Assembly (NCBI GenBank): GCA_032622095.1
Contig: CP136069.1
Location: 203,344,690 to 203,408,689, forward strand
DNA from: Siphonodentalium dalli
Taxonomy: Eukaryota > Mollusca > Scaphopoda > Gadilida > Siphonodentaliidae
Reading direction: 5' to 3'
DNA length: 64,000 nt
Part shown: positions 48,510-59,950 of the stretch, piece by piece
How the letters are laid out: each line of letters starts with the position of its first letter
Position numbering within the stretch: the first letter of the stretch is position 1
The notes under the pieces: model-generated
What the model was told of the DNA's origin: nothing
Seen by the model: the letters and a program-made list of their open reading frames with translations, nothing else
The model's database searches: none
Position numbers and translations under genes: made by a program

Positions 48510-49780
48510 ACAAATGGCACAAAACCATTTTTCCGGAATAACAAAGTCGGAACGAAATAAAATCGAAACCTAAATTGAAAGCCCGCGAAATTCAAAAATA
48601 TTTGAAAGTGCGTGCGATTTTCTAACTTAGGCGCCAGAAAACTTAAATCTGTTTATGTTTGCGTCATACTATGCTCGTTTTTGAAGATCTAATCCTGATG
48701 TTTTGTGCATTTTCCTGAAAATTTCTGTATTTTTCTGTGTCTGCTGTTCTTCATTAGACTGAATGGTAATTTGTACATATATTTAATATTTAATTTATTT
48801 CTATTTATGGCACGACCACCTGGTATAGTTTTTTCTTCTTCTTGTTTTATGTTCGTTATGTACAGGTAGGCGTATATGTACTACTTGACTTTGTACTGCT
48901 ACTGGTTGCAATGATTGGTCATACGGGGACCAAAACTCTCTAGCTCCCTCTCTCTCTCATAGGAGCTTGTGTCGCGCTCCGTTGTATAGGCCTAAAATAT
49001 CCATCATATAATAGTAATAGTAATCAACCAACTGATTACTGGTCGAATATCACGAAGTAGAAGAAAAAGAAATATAGACTCACGGGGAGGCCTGGTATAT
49101 ATGCCTATGCATGAAGCGATTCCTTTGTGCGTTTTGGTGCAGATTCGTTGCCAGAATATCTTAATTATTTCCACATCAAATGCTGTTTTTTACTAGTTCT
49201 GACGAACAAATATATGTCTTAATTGATGAGAGAAGACATTTTTCTTGAGTTAGGTAACGATATTGGCCATGCATATATAGAACGAGTGTTTAGTTTCGCG
49301 AAATTCAAATTTGTCAATGTAGGGTACAAAAACTCGCCATTAATATGCCAAATACAGTAACAAAATGTAATAAGATTCTTTAATGTAAGAGCACAAAATT
49401 AACCTGCGTATTCTTCACAGTATACGTTTTATTTGTGCGTTTGCAAGTTGTATATAATACAAACTGGTTTACCGAATAACTAGTTTATAAATTTGAGTTA
49501 GTGATAAACTCGCTAACATAAATTTTATTTAATAAGCAACTATAAGTATTGTCAACTGTACCGGTACCAGGATCTATAAATAGTATACGTCACTCGTAAC
49601 GAATCAGCACCAAAACTCTCAAAGAATGGCTTTATGCATATGATTATATAGCCTGTGCTCATGAATTGGAAATTCAATTTTTAAATCCAAGACAGCTATA
49701 GCCACCATCGGCATTGTTTTTCTCAAAATCAAAAATACCAAAAAAATATTAAAAACATTACTTAATGTAACTTTCGCTGA
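48510..49780. other. Interior of inverted-repeat structure; no gene seen
   Basis: Contains a short (CT)n at 48941-48958. No transposase or other frame recognised. Confidence 0.4.
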
Positions 49781-49781
49781 T

Positions 49782-50240
49782 GGGGTCACTGTCACAAGGC
49801 TCCGCGATCCGATCACATTCGTAGCCAGGTTTTTTAATCGATCACAAATGTAGCCAGCTTTTCTATGGCGATCACATTTGTAGGCAGCTTTTCATATTCA
49901 GGCGAGCCTCAATGAACACGATCAGGTTAATCTAATTTTTCTGAGTTGATGGATGAAAACAACTTGAATTTAGTTTTGATATAAGTTCATTTATAACCTG
50001 ATGTTTCGGATCAATGTCGTTGGAATGCTCGAATTATATTCCAATATAAGTTGATAAACGAAGTCAGTTTTGGAGCATGACGTCCACATTTTAGTCACGA
50101 ACGTGATGACGTCATATTTCGGGCAATATAAACCACGAATTAGAAAAGCTGACTACGAATGTGATCGCCGGTGAAATAAGCTGGCTACACTGGCTACGAA
50201 TGTGACCGTCACTGACCGGAGTCTTGTGACAATGACCCCA
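49782..50240. mobile_element. TIR MITE with ATCACATTCGTAGCCAGCTT subterminal repeats
   Basis: TGGGGTCACTGTCACAAGGC (from 49781) is inverted at about 50219-50239 (CTTGTGACAATGACCCCA). Just inside each end, GATCACATTCGTAGCCAG-type words repeat two or three times in the matching orientation. It lies inside the 48.2-51.3 kb inverted structure. Confidence 0.65.
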
Positions 50241-50276
50241 TCGGCGTAACTTTCATCGTCGATGAAACGAGTGGCT

Positions 50277-50840
50277 GAAATCCGACGGCGGCCATGTTTC
50301 TATGACTAATTACACGACGATCGCACCAATGTTACAGTCTCTAGCAATGATTCGTTCTCATTTTGATACCAATGTCATGACCCATGAACAATTTAACGAT
50401 GATCGGTTCATCGACATAGGCCTAGGCTCTAGGCAGTGTTATTGATTTAATTATATATGCGGTGTTGTCGCTGAAATCCGACGGCGGCCATGTTTCTTTG
50501 AGAATTCACAGCAAAATGACTCGTTCCCATCTATATGTCAATGTCAACCTCCGTGACAAATTTAATTATGATCGGACCAACACTGCGACCTCTTGCCCAC
50601 GGTGCTAAATGATGCAATTTTGAAATCCAAGATGGCTGTTGGCGGCCATTTTTTTCATGCAAATAAGCCCAAAATGACTCGGTGTCGTCTATATATCAGT
50701 GTCATGATCGGTGAACAATTTCGTGATGGTATAGGAGCACCGACACAGGCTCTAGGCTGTGTTATTGATTAAGATTTATCTAGTATTATCACTTAAATCC
50801 ACGATGGCTGCGAGTGGCCATGTTTTTATGCAAATGAGCC
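50277..50840. repeat. Tandem ~150-190 bp GGCGGCCATG repeats
   Basis: Units begin with AAATCC(G/A)(A)CG(G)CGGCCATGTTT (50276, 50471, 50621, 50795) and continue with AATGA(C/T)TCGTTC.CATCTA and GTG(A)ACAATTT..TGATGATCGG. Same motif style as the 42.5-kb array. Confidence 0.7.
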
Positions 50841-51034
50841 CAAAATAATTCGTTCCCATCTAGACGCCAATGTTATCATCCATCAAAAAGTTCATGATGA
50901 TCAGTGCATCGGTACGGTCGTGTAATAAACATGTAATCAGCAGCTATGTTCGAAATTATAAACGGTACTTTCATGCTATCCGTCTCCGGATCATAGTTTT
51001 AAAGTTTCCGCATATTTCGGTACCATTTCCGCTA

Positions 51035-51345
51035 CTCAGATTCTACAACGGATGATGGAGGTGTCGCAGATTTGTGTTCGTTGGTGAATTTACAATACAT
51101 TACCGAAATAAAGTGAGGTTTTCGAAGAACTGGAAAAATATACCTATGGAATGTTGTAGATTGGCATCTAAGGTGTAAGAGGTACCAAAAGTTTTTAGTG
51201 AAAATATATTTTTTGTAGGAATACAGTTGAGTTCAAAATAGGTGGCAACAATTTTCTGTTTCGTTCCTTCCGTGACCTTTGGTCCCGGGTGGTGGTTGCG
51301 CCAATAAAAGAGGGGTTTTGACCAAATTCCAAGCTCCTGTGAGTG
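51035..51345 (-). repeat. Long inverted repeat, right arm
   Basis: Partner of 48195-48509. The two arms enclose about 2.5 kb. High arm identity suggests a young structure or gene conversion between arms. Confidence 0.9.
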
Positions 51346-51713
51346 CATCGACAAACATATAAAGAGTGACAAGCTGCATGGCATTGGTCATTCAGAATTG
51401 CGATTGGACCAATGCAATGCTTATATTAAGGAAAAACTAATGTGTTCCGTGAATCAATTTCAATGTCTAAACTCAAGTTGACATTGTGCAACTAAGCGGA
51501 TTATCGTTTTATTATTTAATTATTCTCAACAGAACACATTTATCCCGTGGAGACAATTTAAGACCCATCAGAAACGCATCTTATTATATGAATGTAAATT
51601 GACCTCCCAAAATCCTATACTAATTCCTATCAACAAAAGACGGTCATTTCATTATGTTCACTCCTCTTCTATTTGAAAACGGAACGGGTTAACATTACAT
51701 CGACGAGAGGTTG
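51346..51713. other. No feature seen
   Basis: AT-rich spacer with nothing supported. Confidence 0.4.
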
Positions 51714-52191
51714 AAGGTACTCAATCCGACCAGAGGGTCCCCATCTCAACAGATTCCGACAACAACAATCAGAGGGTCCTATATTACTATTTCTTTGGCT
51801 TTGGGGGTAAAAAATATTTGATTCGAGTCGAGGAACCCAACAAACAAAGCTCAGTGTTATTAGATATTGATTTTTTAAATTTGTTATTTTCTCGAGATGA
51901 GTACTAATAATTGCCTTCAATTTCGTAATCTGCTCGAGATGTGTATCCCAAAACACTATTCAAACAGACAAGGATGGATAACTCTAAAATCAAGTGGTAA
52001 TAATAACGCAATTTTGACTGTGTTCTGGGCCAGAAAGTATTCCCGATAATGAAAAATAATAGATTTCTAAAATCGATATCTAACAAATCTGAGCTTTGAT
52101 GGGTGACTTCTTCGACTCGAATCAAATATTTTTAACCCCCGAAGCCATTGAAATAGTAATTGAGAGGAGTTTTATCGGATTGAGTACCTTT
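51714..52191. mobile_element. AAGGTACTC-type TIR MITE, copy 4
   Basis: Nearly identical to copy 3 along the interior (TCTCGAGATGAGTACTAATA...), with both ends intact. Confidence 0.85.
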
Positions 52192-52215
52192 AACATAAGA
52201 TTCCACTGACCTCCC

Positions 52216-52388
52216 TTGATGTTGAAAGACTTAGAAGCTATAGTCAACCCATCTTCCACGAAGACGAGTCCAACTAATACACGCCAAACAGTTTGTCAAG
52301 TGGTTAACTGTCAGTATCAGGCTAATATGTCAAAGGCGCCTATGCCAATTTTTATTAACTGCCCAAATGTTACAATTAACTGTGGTAA
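52216..52388 (+). CDS. Candidate short exon, unidentified
   Basis: An open frame starting at ATG 52219 reads VVNCQYQANMSKAPMPIFIN then CPNVTINCG, and runs into a good donor-like TGTG|GTAAGG at about 52386. The cysteine spacing and the INCPNVTINCG phrase look protein-like. I cannot assign a family, and the length (about 57 codons) does not exclude chance. Confidence 0.25.
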
Positions 52389-52399
52389 GGTTGAATAAT

Positions 52400-52940
52400 A
52401 ATTATGTTTGATGCTGGGTGTGATTGTGTATTGTTATATTTTGTTATGTTCCATTAAAATTCATTAACCACTGATATCTTAGAAATCCGTCCTGGCAATA
52501 GCAGCCTCGAATGTGCTCTAAGATCGGGGAGGTAAACTGTATTATTTGTGTCAACCTCGAAACAATGCGATAATTGTATAGTAAGATAGCGACGTTGGGA
52601 AAGCTTGCCGGGACAAATACGTCAAAAACAAGGCGGAATCGAGATAGGCGATAAACTTATGGAATCACTGAAATAAATGGTTTCCCATAGACGACAGTGT
52701 TAACGTTTCAGCCAAATTCACCGAATTGAAGCCTGCAGGCCACTCCAGTGATGTTTATCCAGCTAGATTGGCACCAGCTGATCACGAAAAGTATACGTCT
52801 ATACGACAGTGCTATCCCGCAGCCAAATTTTACCTGGAAAAACCCAGAACTACAGCAGCAAGTTAAATAAATTTCTCGGCCACAAAAATCCATTCCCCCA
52901 TTAATTCACCCGTTTAAATTATTTATATATGATGTACAAA
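52400..52940. other. No feature seen
   Basis: No repeats or genes recognised between the candidate exon and the SINE. Confidence 0.4.
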
Positions 52941-52944
52941 TCAA

Positions 52945-53240
52945 ATGAACAAGATGTCATCCTTTAATAACGTGTCACATGTATCAGGTGAAGGTCGTTC
53001 TTCAGTTATCTCAACCTCTAGCATCCCACGGTGCACTTGCTCCCTGACTGGAACACATTTAGCTCCCTGGTTCCTTATCGTTCTCAGATCACTGATCGTG
53101 GCATCGATGGTTGATTCGTGATGTCCTTCGTACAGGGAATGCAGATGGCGACACAAAGTCCGACCGATACTACGTGTCGGATTCAAACCCTAGACCGTGT
53201 CGAAGGTGTAGCTGAGAGGTCGGCCCACTAACCGAGGTAT
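52945..53240 (-). mobile_element. tRNA-derived SINE
   Basis: On the minus strand, an A-box-like TCGGTTAGTGGGCC (53235-53222) and B-box GGTTTGAATCC (53189-53179) are spaced as in a tRNA. A body of about 230 bp without coding sense follows. The internal pol III promoter would be the two boxes. The 3' end is approximate. Confidence 0.6.
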
Positions 53241-53756
53241 CCGCTGGATCCGTTGGCATCTTGTACGTTGCCCCATTTGTATGATCGACCGAAATGGGCA
53301 GAGGTCGGAACATAAGATATATGCCCTATATATATATAACCTGCGCCGCAGTCTCCTGGGGGACAAATACTAGATATACCAATAAAATAGCTACTTTACC
53401 AGTGACGATATACAATGTAGTATGTATTGTTATATCTGACACGTTTACCCTTGAGGCTGGGGCCTGCGCTGGTCGGCGACATCTTAATTCATGGTCGGGA
53501 TTTCGAGGTGGATTGAACTTCGCGGGCCACTCTGCACCAGGTACGTGGTGACAAAGGACTGGCTTGCTGTGCTGTTTGTGTGGGTGTGTTGGCGATGGGA
53601 AGGGGGGGGGGGTCTCACACCCTATGTTTGGTAAAACAAATTCAACAATTGGAAATTGCATGCCTGACATAACATATACATTATAGTTGGGAATTTCACA
53701 CCAAAATTCGGCTGAAATTGTGCTTATATAATCGCATATATTCCAACGTTATGTCA
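53241..53756. other. No gene recognised
   Basis: Frames of 85 and 114 codons overlap on opposite strands here and neither has a recognisable motif. G-run at 53604-53613. Confidence 0.4.
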
Positions 53757-53965
53757 GAGGCCTCGGTGGCTGAGTGGGTTAGGGGTAAAATTCCAATCCG
53801 TCTCGCCAGCCAGCGCTGGCGTTGAGGTTTAAAATCCACATGTTTCCATCGTGGACTTTGTAACTCTATATAGTTATCTGCATGGTGGGGTTGCCAGTTA
53901 CTCGCCGATGGCCGGTTGTTTGCCGCACATTGTCGTCGAGTTTATCAGCCATTGAAATCACTGTT
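53757..53965 (+). mobile_element. tRNA-derived SINE
   Basis: GAGGCCTCGGTGGCTGAGTGG (53757-53777) contains a textbook A box (TGGCTGAGTGG) in a tRNA-Ser/Leu-like context. A degenerate B box GTTGAGGTTTAAAATCC follows at 53821-53837. The body includes GGTTGCCAGTTACTCGCCGATGG. The second box has mutated from GGTTCAAATCC, so transcription is probably weak. Confidence 0.7.
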
Positions 53966-54430
53966 CGCCAGTAGATAGATGCGAACAACGTATCTGGATC
54001 ATACACACACGCGACAAACCTTAGATGAGACAATGTTTAATCATATCAGAGATACACAAATACACGCGCTTTCAGAAGCGACGACCAGACAATAATTAAT
54101 CACACACATACATGTACCAATCTACAATACAACACCATGGCGCAACCACTTTTCTTTCTTCCCGCTGTCTCTATATATACTCAATGGAATAAAAGAAACC
54201 AAAATGAAGTCCGTGATACAAATCAATATCGTAATTACTATCATGTAACTTGTTGGTATGGTATCTGTCCAATACATGATCAAAAGTATATGTAGGAAAC
54301 ACATGCTGTCTAGAAGCATGTCACATCAGATATAATTAGGTCAAACTGTAACAAGCAGCGTTCTTATCACTCCGGTGCAACTCACAGCTATTGGAGATTA
54401 GCGGACTGTCATCTCAAGTCTTAAGAACTA
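53966..54430. other. Possible small hydrophobic frame; otherwise empty
   Basis: The minus-strand frame 54319-54122 encodes 65 residues with two hydrophobic stretches (LHILLIMYW and MIVITILICITDFILVSFI). There is no family match or supporting context, so I do not call it a gene. Confidence 0.3.
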
Positions 54431-55174
54431 TTATGAACCTGAACATCGTCTATCACGGTCACGGAATCTGGGGATTTCTAGAATAGCACCGTCCTTGTCA
54501 CGGAAATCCACCAGCAACAGTGTTCCAGTCCAACAATAACATATGTAGCTTTGTGATGGTGAAGGCATAGGTTCACTCTTGCTACACCATTCCTGCCCGG
54601 CATCAAAATGCAGGTCTTGGAGTTGGAGCTCAAAACAGCTGGAATGAGCATGCTTCTGATTGATATCTGAGTAATAGGTATCAATGCATACATGTGTACA
54701 TCCTCCCTCACCACATCCAGAATCTGAACAATCAGATAGTAATTGAATGGTTTCCGTTGTCCTTATGTGGGTATGTGGCAACATTCCGACCGCCAATCCT
54801 TTCTGAATCCATGTGCTGGGACATATATTCATTATTTCCGAGACATTTAGAGTGTGTTCCGATGTCACGTCTTCACCAGTGTAAGCGAGATAATGATTAT
54901 CAGTTGTGTCGGGTTCAGTCTGAGAACATGCGGAATGTACATATGGCTGTCCGTTGTCAAGCGGGTTTGGACAATCAGCATTACCTAATCCAGTATCACT
55001 CTTAGATATTAAGTTGATCCAATATGTGTGATGATCATTGTGTCCGATAGTACAGAAGATATCGGTTGATATATAATTATGTTCCCAGTTATAACTATAA
55101 CGTATTGTACAGATAAACACAGCACATCGAGATATAACTAATAGAATAGATACAATCATAATTATCAAGATCAT
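54431..55174 (-). CDS. Unidentified 247-aa Cys-rich protein with N-terminal membrane anchor
   Basis: The longest non-repetitive open frame of the window, uninterrupted from ATG (55174) to stop. The first ~25 residues (MILIIMIVSILLVISRCAVF) form a signal peptide or signal anchor, so the rest would be secreted or extracellular. About 17 cysteines are spread through the mature part, with a cluster SDCSDSGCGEGGCTHVC in the middle and YICYCW near the end. The C-terminus is basic/acidic (FRDRDRRCSGS). I recognise no family. A frame of this length is unlikely by chance in 62-65% AT DNA, and it is not part of any repeat found here. It could be an intronless gene or one exon of a larger gene. Whether it is expressed cannot be judged. 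Confidence 0.5.
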   Translation of the reverse strand: MILIIMIVSILLVISRCAVFICTIRYSYNWEHNYISTDIFCTIGHNDHHTYWINLISKSDTGLGNADCPNPLDNGQPYVHSACSQTEPDTTDNHYLAYTGEDVTSEHTLNVSEIMNICPSTWIQKGLAVGMLPHTHIRTTETIQLLSDCSDSGCGEGGCTHVCIDTYYSDINQKHAHSSCFELQLQDLHFDAGQEWCSKSEPMPSPSQSYICYCWTGTLLLVDFRDKDGAILEIPRFRDRDRRCSGS

Positions 55175-55480
55175 ATTCTAAATTGGATGTGACATGTACT
55201 ACCATCTTATATGTTGGAAGGATCAGACCACGGTCGTTCCACCATACCGATGGCATGATACACGTCACATGGTAGGTGTATCATATACATCATACCTTAT
55301 TAGGATGCATGATATGATACACCATACGTTGTAATAACTACTGGCGTCGAGAGATACGAAGAACCACTCTCTCTCCATCAGCCGATCCGACTAGACCTCT
55401 TTTATCGATGCTCCTGCTGTGTTTATCACTATGACCTATACACATATAAAGTTATCAAAAGCTACGGACAGTTATTGTTA

Positions 55481-55965
55481 TCAATGTTCCGACACGGCCA
55501 ATTCAAAATCTAAACAATTGGTTTGAATGCTACTGTCACTGGATGTGATCGGTTGGTTACTAGAAACTTGCGTGAAGCTAGACGTTTGAAATTGAAGTTG
55601 ATCATCAGGACATCCGTACACATAACCATTATCATCTCCAATGAGAACAACTGCTTTGCTGGGACGCACAGTAATGTCATTAGTCATCATGAATGACAAA
55701 CCAGCAGAAATGTCCAGATCAAGGCTATCAACAACTGCAGCTTCTAGAAAAAGTTCATTACCTTTTCGATTCACCACAACTTCTGTGAAACCAATGTCAT
55801 ATAGACCGGCCCCCAGATGATGGTAGTGTCACACGAAAGGGTAGAAATTTTGACGCTATCTCCAATTATCCTTGCCCCATGGGGGTTCCAAAACACTGAG
55901 GTATCCAGGGCGGAGCAGGTGGAAAATACATTTTTTTTTTCCTTTTCAGTGTTTTCGACCTGCAA
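55481..55965 (-). pseudogene. Unidentified coding region, split between two frames
   Basis: Minus strand. The 5' part (55965-55771) reads VFWNPHGARIIGDSVKIST then TTIIWGPVYMTL and stops. From about 55825 a second frame takes over with LGAGLYDIGFTEVVVNRKGN and continues SLDLDISAGLSFMMTNDI, PSKAVVLIGDDNGYVYGCPD to a stop at 55481. Both parts have protein-like composition and overlap at the switch. That suggests a one-base change in one coding exon, or two exons joined by splicing (an acceptor-like TTGGTTTCACAG| lies at about 55778). Family unknown. Same strand as the 247-aa frame, 307 bp upstream of it. Confidence 0.4.
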
Positions 55966-57319
55966 ATTTCAGTATGATCAGGACAACCAATAAAATAAGA
56001 CAAATGTCGAATAAAATATACTTCAATATCAGATATTTATTCTATCTGGGCTGCTTAACATTAATTATGTGCAAAATTATATTATCCAACAATTTTTGTG
56101 AAAAATTCACGAAAATGCCCCAAAAAAATGCATAAATTGCAGTGCTTTTTCAAAAATGTTTTCCAGAAGATTTCCTATAAAATTTTCATTTTTTGGTATA
56201 AAGCTCTCAGTGCATTTTCAGCATTATATACCTGATTTACTAATATCAACATCACAAGCACTGATATCAAACAAACCGAGATATTTCCAAAAACTTAACC
56301 CTGCCCCTAAAACGGATTTTCTATCTGAAAATACCTGCCAAGTCAAAATAGCCCGTTTTCGTTCCGTTTTGTTAACCAATTCAGAGTCTTATCATATATC
56401 ATGGAATTAGCATGTATCTGAGAAGGTTTATGTAATGGGAGGGTCTATTTTGTTTAAATATTAGTTTTTTTGGGGTTTAAATTAGCTAAAATGTTGATTA
56501 TTTTTAAGTGAAAAATTTATGAAAAATTCCCATGACTCATTTTTATGGATACAGCTGCACGACATGCACCCACAATAAGCAAAAAATCATCCACAATACC
56601 AGACATGAAATGCTATAATCATGTATAAGACCATAATTAAGAAATAAAGTAAAACTTAACCCTACCGTGACCCCAAGATAGTTTTCTTAATGCTTTCAAT
56701 TTTATGCTATATGCTACTGAAAGGTCATGCAGACTAGTTGATATAATGCATACCATATATTGCAATAGTACTGCCCATGGATTATCAAATCTTATCTTCA
56801 CTGTCACTGTCAATTTCATCAAATGTGATGGTATCAGTCAATAGAACTTCTGTGCAACATCTTCAGGGAAGAATGGTTCAAACAACTCAGGTTGCCTTAT
56901 CGGCCGTCCATCCATGAAGTGCTACATCGGGAGTGGTTGATTTTGGCAACGGTTGCAAGTCTCCACTGTTTTGCTATCATGTTGGCTTGTCTTGAGTGTA
57001 TAATTAAAGATTCGTCACATGGTGGAAATGCAGAAAGATCAAGTACCTTCTGCTGATTCTCGAACTTCTGCTGGAACATTACCCACCTAGCTTAATTCAC
57101 TTTTTTCGAACGTTTACCATACATGTATAAGGCACATGTTAACACCTCGATTGTATTAACCGTGTCACTGTCCAAAGTCCAATTCATTCCTAAATAAGCC
57201 ACGACTTCCATATATTTTTATTGTCTTTCCGGCAACTTCCAGAAGAGTTTTTGTCCTTTTCGGAAAAACGTTGAAAGGTAATTATTACCTGTCAGAGAAC
57301 GGAACCCAATAACTGCATT
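55966..57319. other. No gene recognised
   Basis: AT-rich. Frames of 60-87 codons are present on both strands but none carries a motif. Confidence 0.4.
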
Positions 57320-57782
57320 CTTCTGTATATTTGGTAGATATTGCCCAGCAAGCCCCGCAATAGCTTACAAGTTGTGGCTGATGTATAAAATTTGCTATGC
57401 ATTGAATACTAACATGTCATGTCTGATGCACCTTGGTTAATTGTTTTTGACATAAATATCGGCAAAAACATTTTCACCCACTAGGGGCATATGCCATACA
57501 TAATTCAACATGGAACATACAAGCAAGATCAATGCGTATTAAATTATATATGAAATTGGTAGACATATAATACATAATACAAGTAAGTTTATACACTAAG
57601 TTTTATATACTAACATGTCTGATGCACCTTGGTTAATTTTTACTATTGCCACCACTGCATTAATATTGGAATTATTGGATTTTTCTCTCAAAAACATGAC
57701 ATAAATATCGGCAAAAACATTTTCAAGTAAAATATAACGATCTTTGGTATGAAAGGTGTTTATTGTTTTTGATCTACCTTAA

Positions 57783-57875
57783 CCCTTTATAGAGCCCCAC
57801 ATAGACTGGAGCAGACGACACTCTGTAGTGCATGCTTCCATCTGTGTGAGGCTCCCTGTGGGATAAATCTCTTAA
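57783..57875. mobile_element. Short TTAA-bounded insertion
   Basis: Sequence between the TTAA at 57779 and the one at 57876. Starts CCCTTTATAGAGCCCCACA and ends TGTGGGATAAATCTC, partially inverted. Probably a decayed piggyBac-like MITE adjoining the intact one. Confidence 0.45.
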
Positions 57876-57879
57876 TTAA

Positions 57880-58271
57880 CCCTTTACCCAACAAAACGGC
57901 CAAAACCGGCCAAATAAAGCTTCAACAGCCTAAAATATCTTCGGTCTGTCTCAATAGAACCATACAAATATGGATATCATTGGAACCGGCTCTTTGACCA
58001 CATTGTGATAGTTACAGTTATGCCCTGTGCCAATGCATTCTCTTATATATGCGAGTCGAGCATAGGTCGCCTCGCATATATAAGAGAATGCATTGGCCTA
58101 ACAAAAATCTTTTTTTAACACTTTTTACCATTTTTTCTTACATTCTTTAACAATTTTATAATTTCTAATGTGTTAAGCCAATGCATTCTCTTATATATGC
58201 GAGGCGACCTATGGTCGACTCGCATATATAAGAGAATGCATTGGCACAGGGCCGTTTTGTTGGGTAAAGGG
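57880..58271. mobile_element. Palindromic TTAA MITE, copy 2 (intact)
   Basis: Perfect 22-bp terminal inverted repeats beginning CCCTTTACCCAACAAAACGG, flanked by TTAA (57876-57879, 58272-58275). The interior holds the same double hairpin as 47425-47694. Copy 1 of the foldback arm has the uninterrupted site (TTAA at 8027-8030 followed by GTGTGTCACAC), which independently confirms TTAA as the target. Confidence 0.9.
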
Positions 58272-58659
58272 TTAAACGTGTCACACTAATGTGTTTATAA
58301 ACCAAATTACTCAAAATGGCTTCCAAAATGGGAACCATTTTTTACATATATCCCAAAAAATATTCTCCGCTGTTCCGAGAATGTAGTAAATTGTGACTCA
58401 CTTGGTTATTATACATGTTAGTTAATAACTAAATAAATCAATAATCAACTAAATGTTCTATTCTGGTTGTCCCATTTCCTTATGGGGCATAACAAATTAA
58501 TTTTAAAGTTGCCTTACGGAATTTTGCAGAGAAGCTCTTTTGTGATACTGGCTATATTTGTTTTAATAAATGGGCAGAACTTTGAAACAAAACTGAACTG
58601 AATCATAATATGTTACTATTCTGGCCTATTAGGATAATATTGATCAACTTGATACATGG

Positions 58660-59950
58660 TGGATGTCAAGATGGCAACCAGTGAGTTATGTAAATAACGA
58701 GAGTAGCTACCAGGTCATATGTGTGTTTATGTATATATGGAGTGACTTATGGCCATGGGTTGGATGTACAGGTGTACCTTGTGTGGCTGTATTGTCACAG
58801 GTGAGTGTATATACATACATGTGGTGTCTGTATGGTCATGGGCGGGGTGAAATGATAAATAGATGTGCATCTATGTGTAATGCATATTGGTATACACGGG
58901 ATGACAGTACAGTCATACAGTCATGCTGTGTACATGTGTACATGGAGTATGCTGGATGGTCATTGGTGAGCGTGTGGATGGTCATGTGTGGATGTATATG
59001 TATATATCGAGTGGCTATATGACTACTGGTGTGGCAAATAGGTGGTATACAGTGACTGTATTGCTAATGGTGAGGTGAACAGGTATACAAGGAGTGACTA
59101 TGGTCATGAATGTGGTGAATAGGTATACAGGGTGTGACAACATGGTCATGGGTCAGGTGTAGGAGTATACATGTTGTGCCTGCATGGCTGTATAGTCATG
59201 CGTAGGGTGTACATGTATACACAAGTGTGGCTGTATGGTTGTGGAGAGGTATGTGAATAAAGTGAGTGGCTATATCGCCATTAGTTTTGTGTATATGTTT
59301 ACCTGGAGTGATTCTATTGTCATGGTCGGGGAGTATATGTATATCTTGCGTGGCTATTTTGCCATGGGTTTGGTGAACATGTATACAGGGAGTGACGTAT
59401 GACCAATGGTGAGGTGAATAAGTATACAAGGATTGACTGTGTGATCATGAATGTATTGAATAGGTACACATGGGATGATTATATGGTCATGGGTCAGGTG
59501 TTTGAGTATACATAATGTGCCTGCATGGTGACTCATGGCTGTATGGGGATGTGTGGGGGGTACAGGTATACACAACGTAGAGTGTGGCTATATATGGTCA
59601 TGCATGAGGGTACATGTATAAAGCGAGTGGCTATATGGCCATTGGTGAGATGCATACATGGAGTGACTTTATGGTCATGGATGGAGTGTATATGTATATC
59701 TTGAATGGCTATTTGGCCATCGATGTGGCGAATAGGTATACGGGGAGTGACAGTATGGCCAATGGTGATATGAATAAGTATACAATAATTGGCACATGGT
59801 CATGGAAGTGGTGATTAGGTATACATGGAGTGACTATAAGGTCATGTGTCAGGTGTATGTGTCTGTAGCGAGTGACTATCTTGGCATGTGTGTGGTGTTT
59901 ATGTGTATATATGGAGTGACTTTATGTTATTGTGTTAGTTGTACATGTTG
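58660..59950 (+). repeat. Foldback-type ~42-bp minisatellite, copy 4
   Basis: Same unit family as 8410 and 34978. The TGTGCCTGCATGG landmark recurs at about 59174 and 59517, a higher-order period near 345 bp. It ends at the central stem. Confidence 0.85.

Noticed and set aside
53757-53837. Functional tRNA gene
   Set aside because: The A box is good, but the B box is degenerate, acceptor stem pairing is not apparent and a SINE-like body follows.
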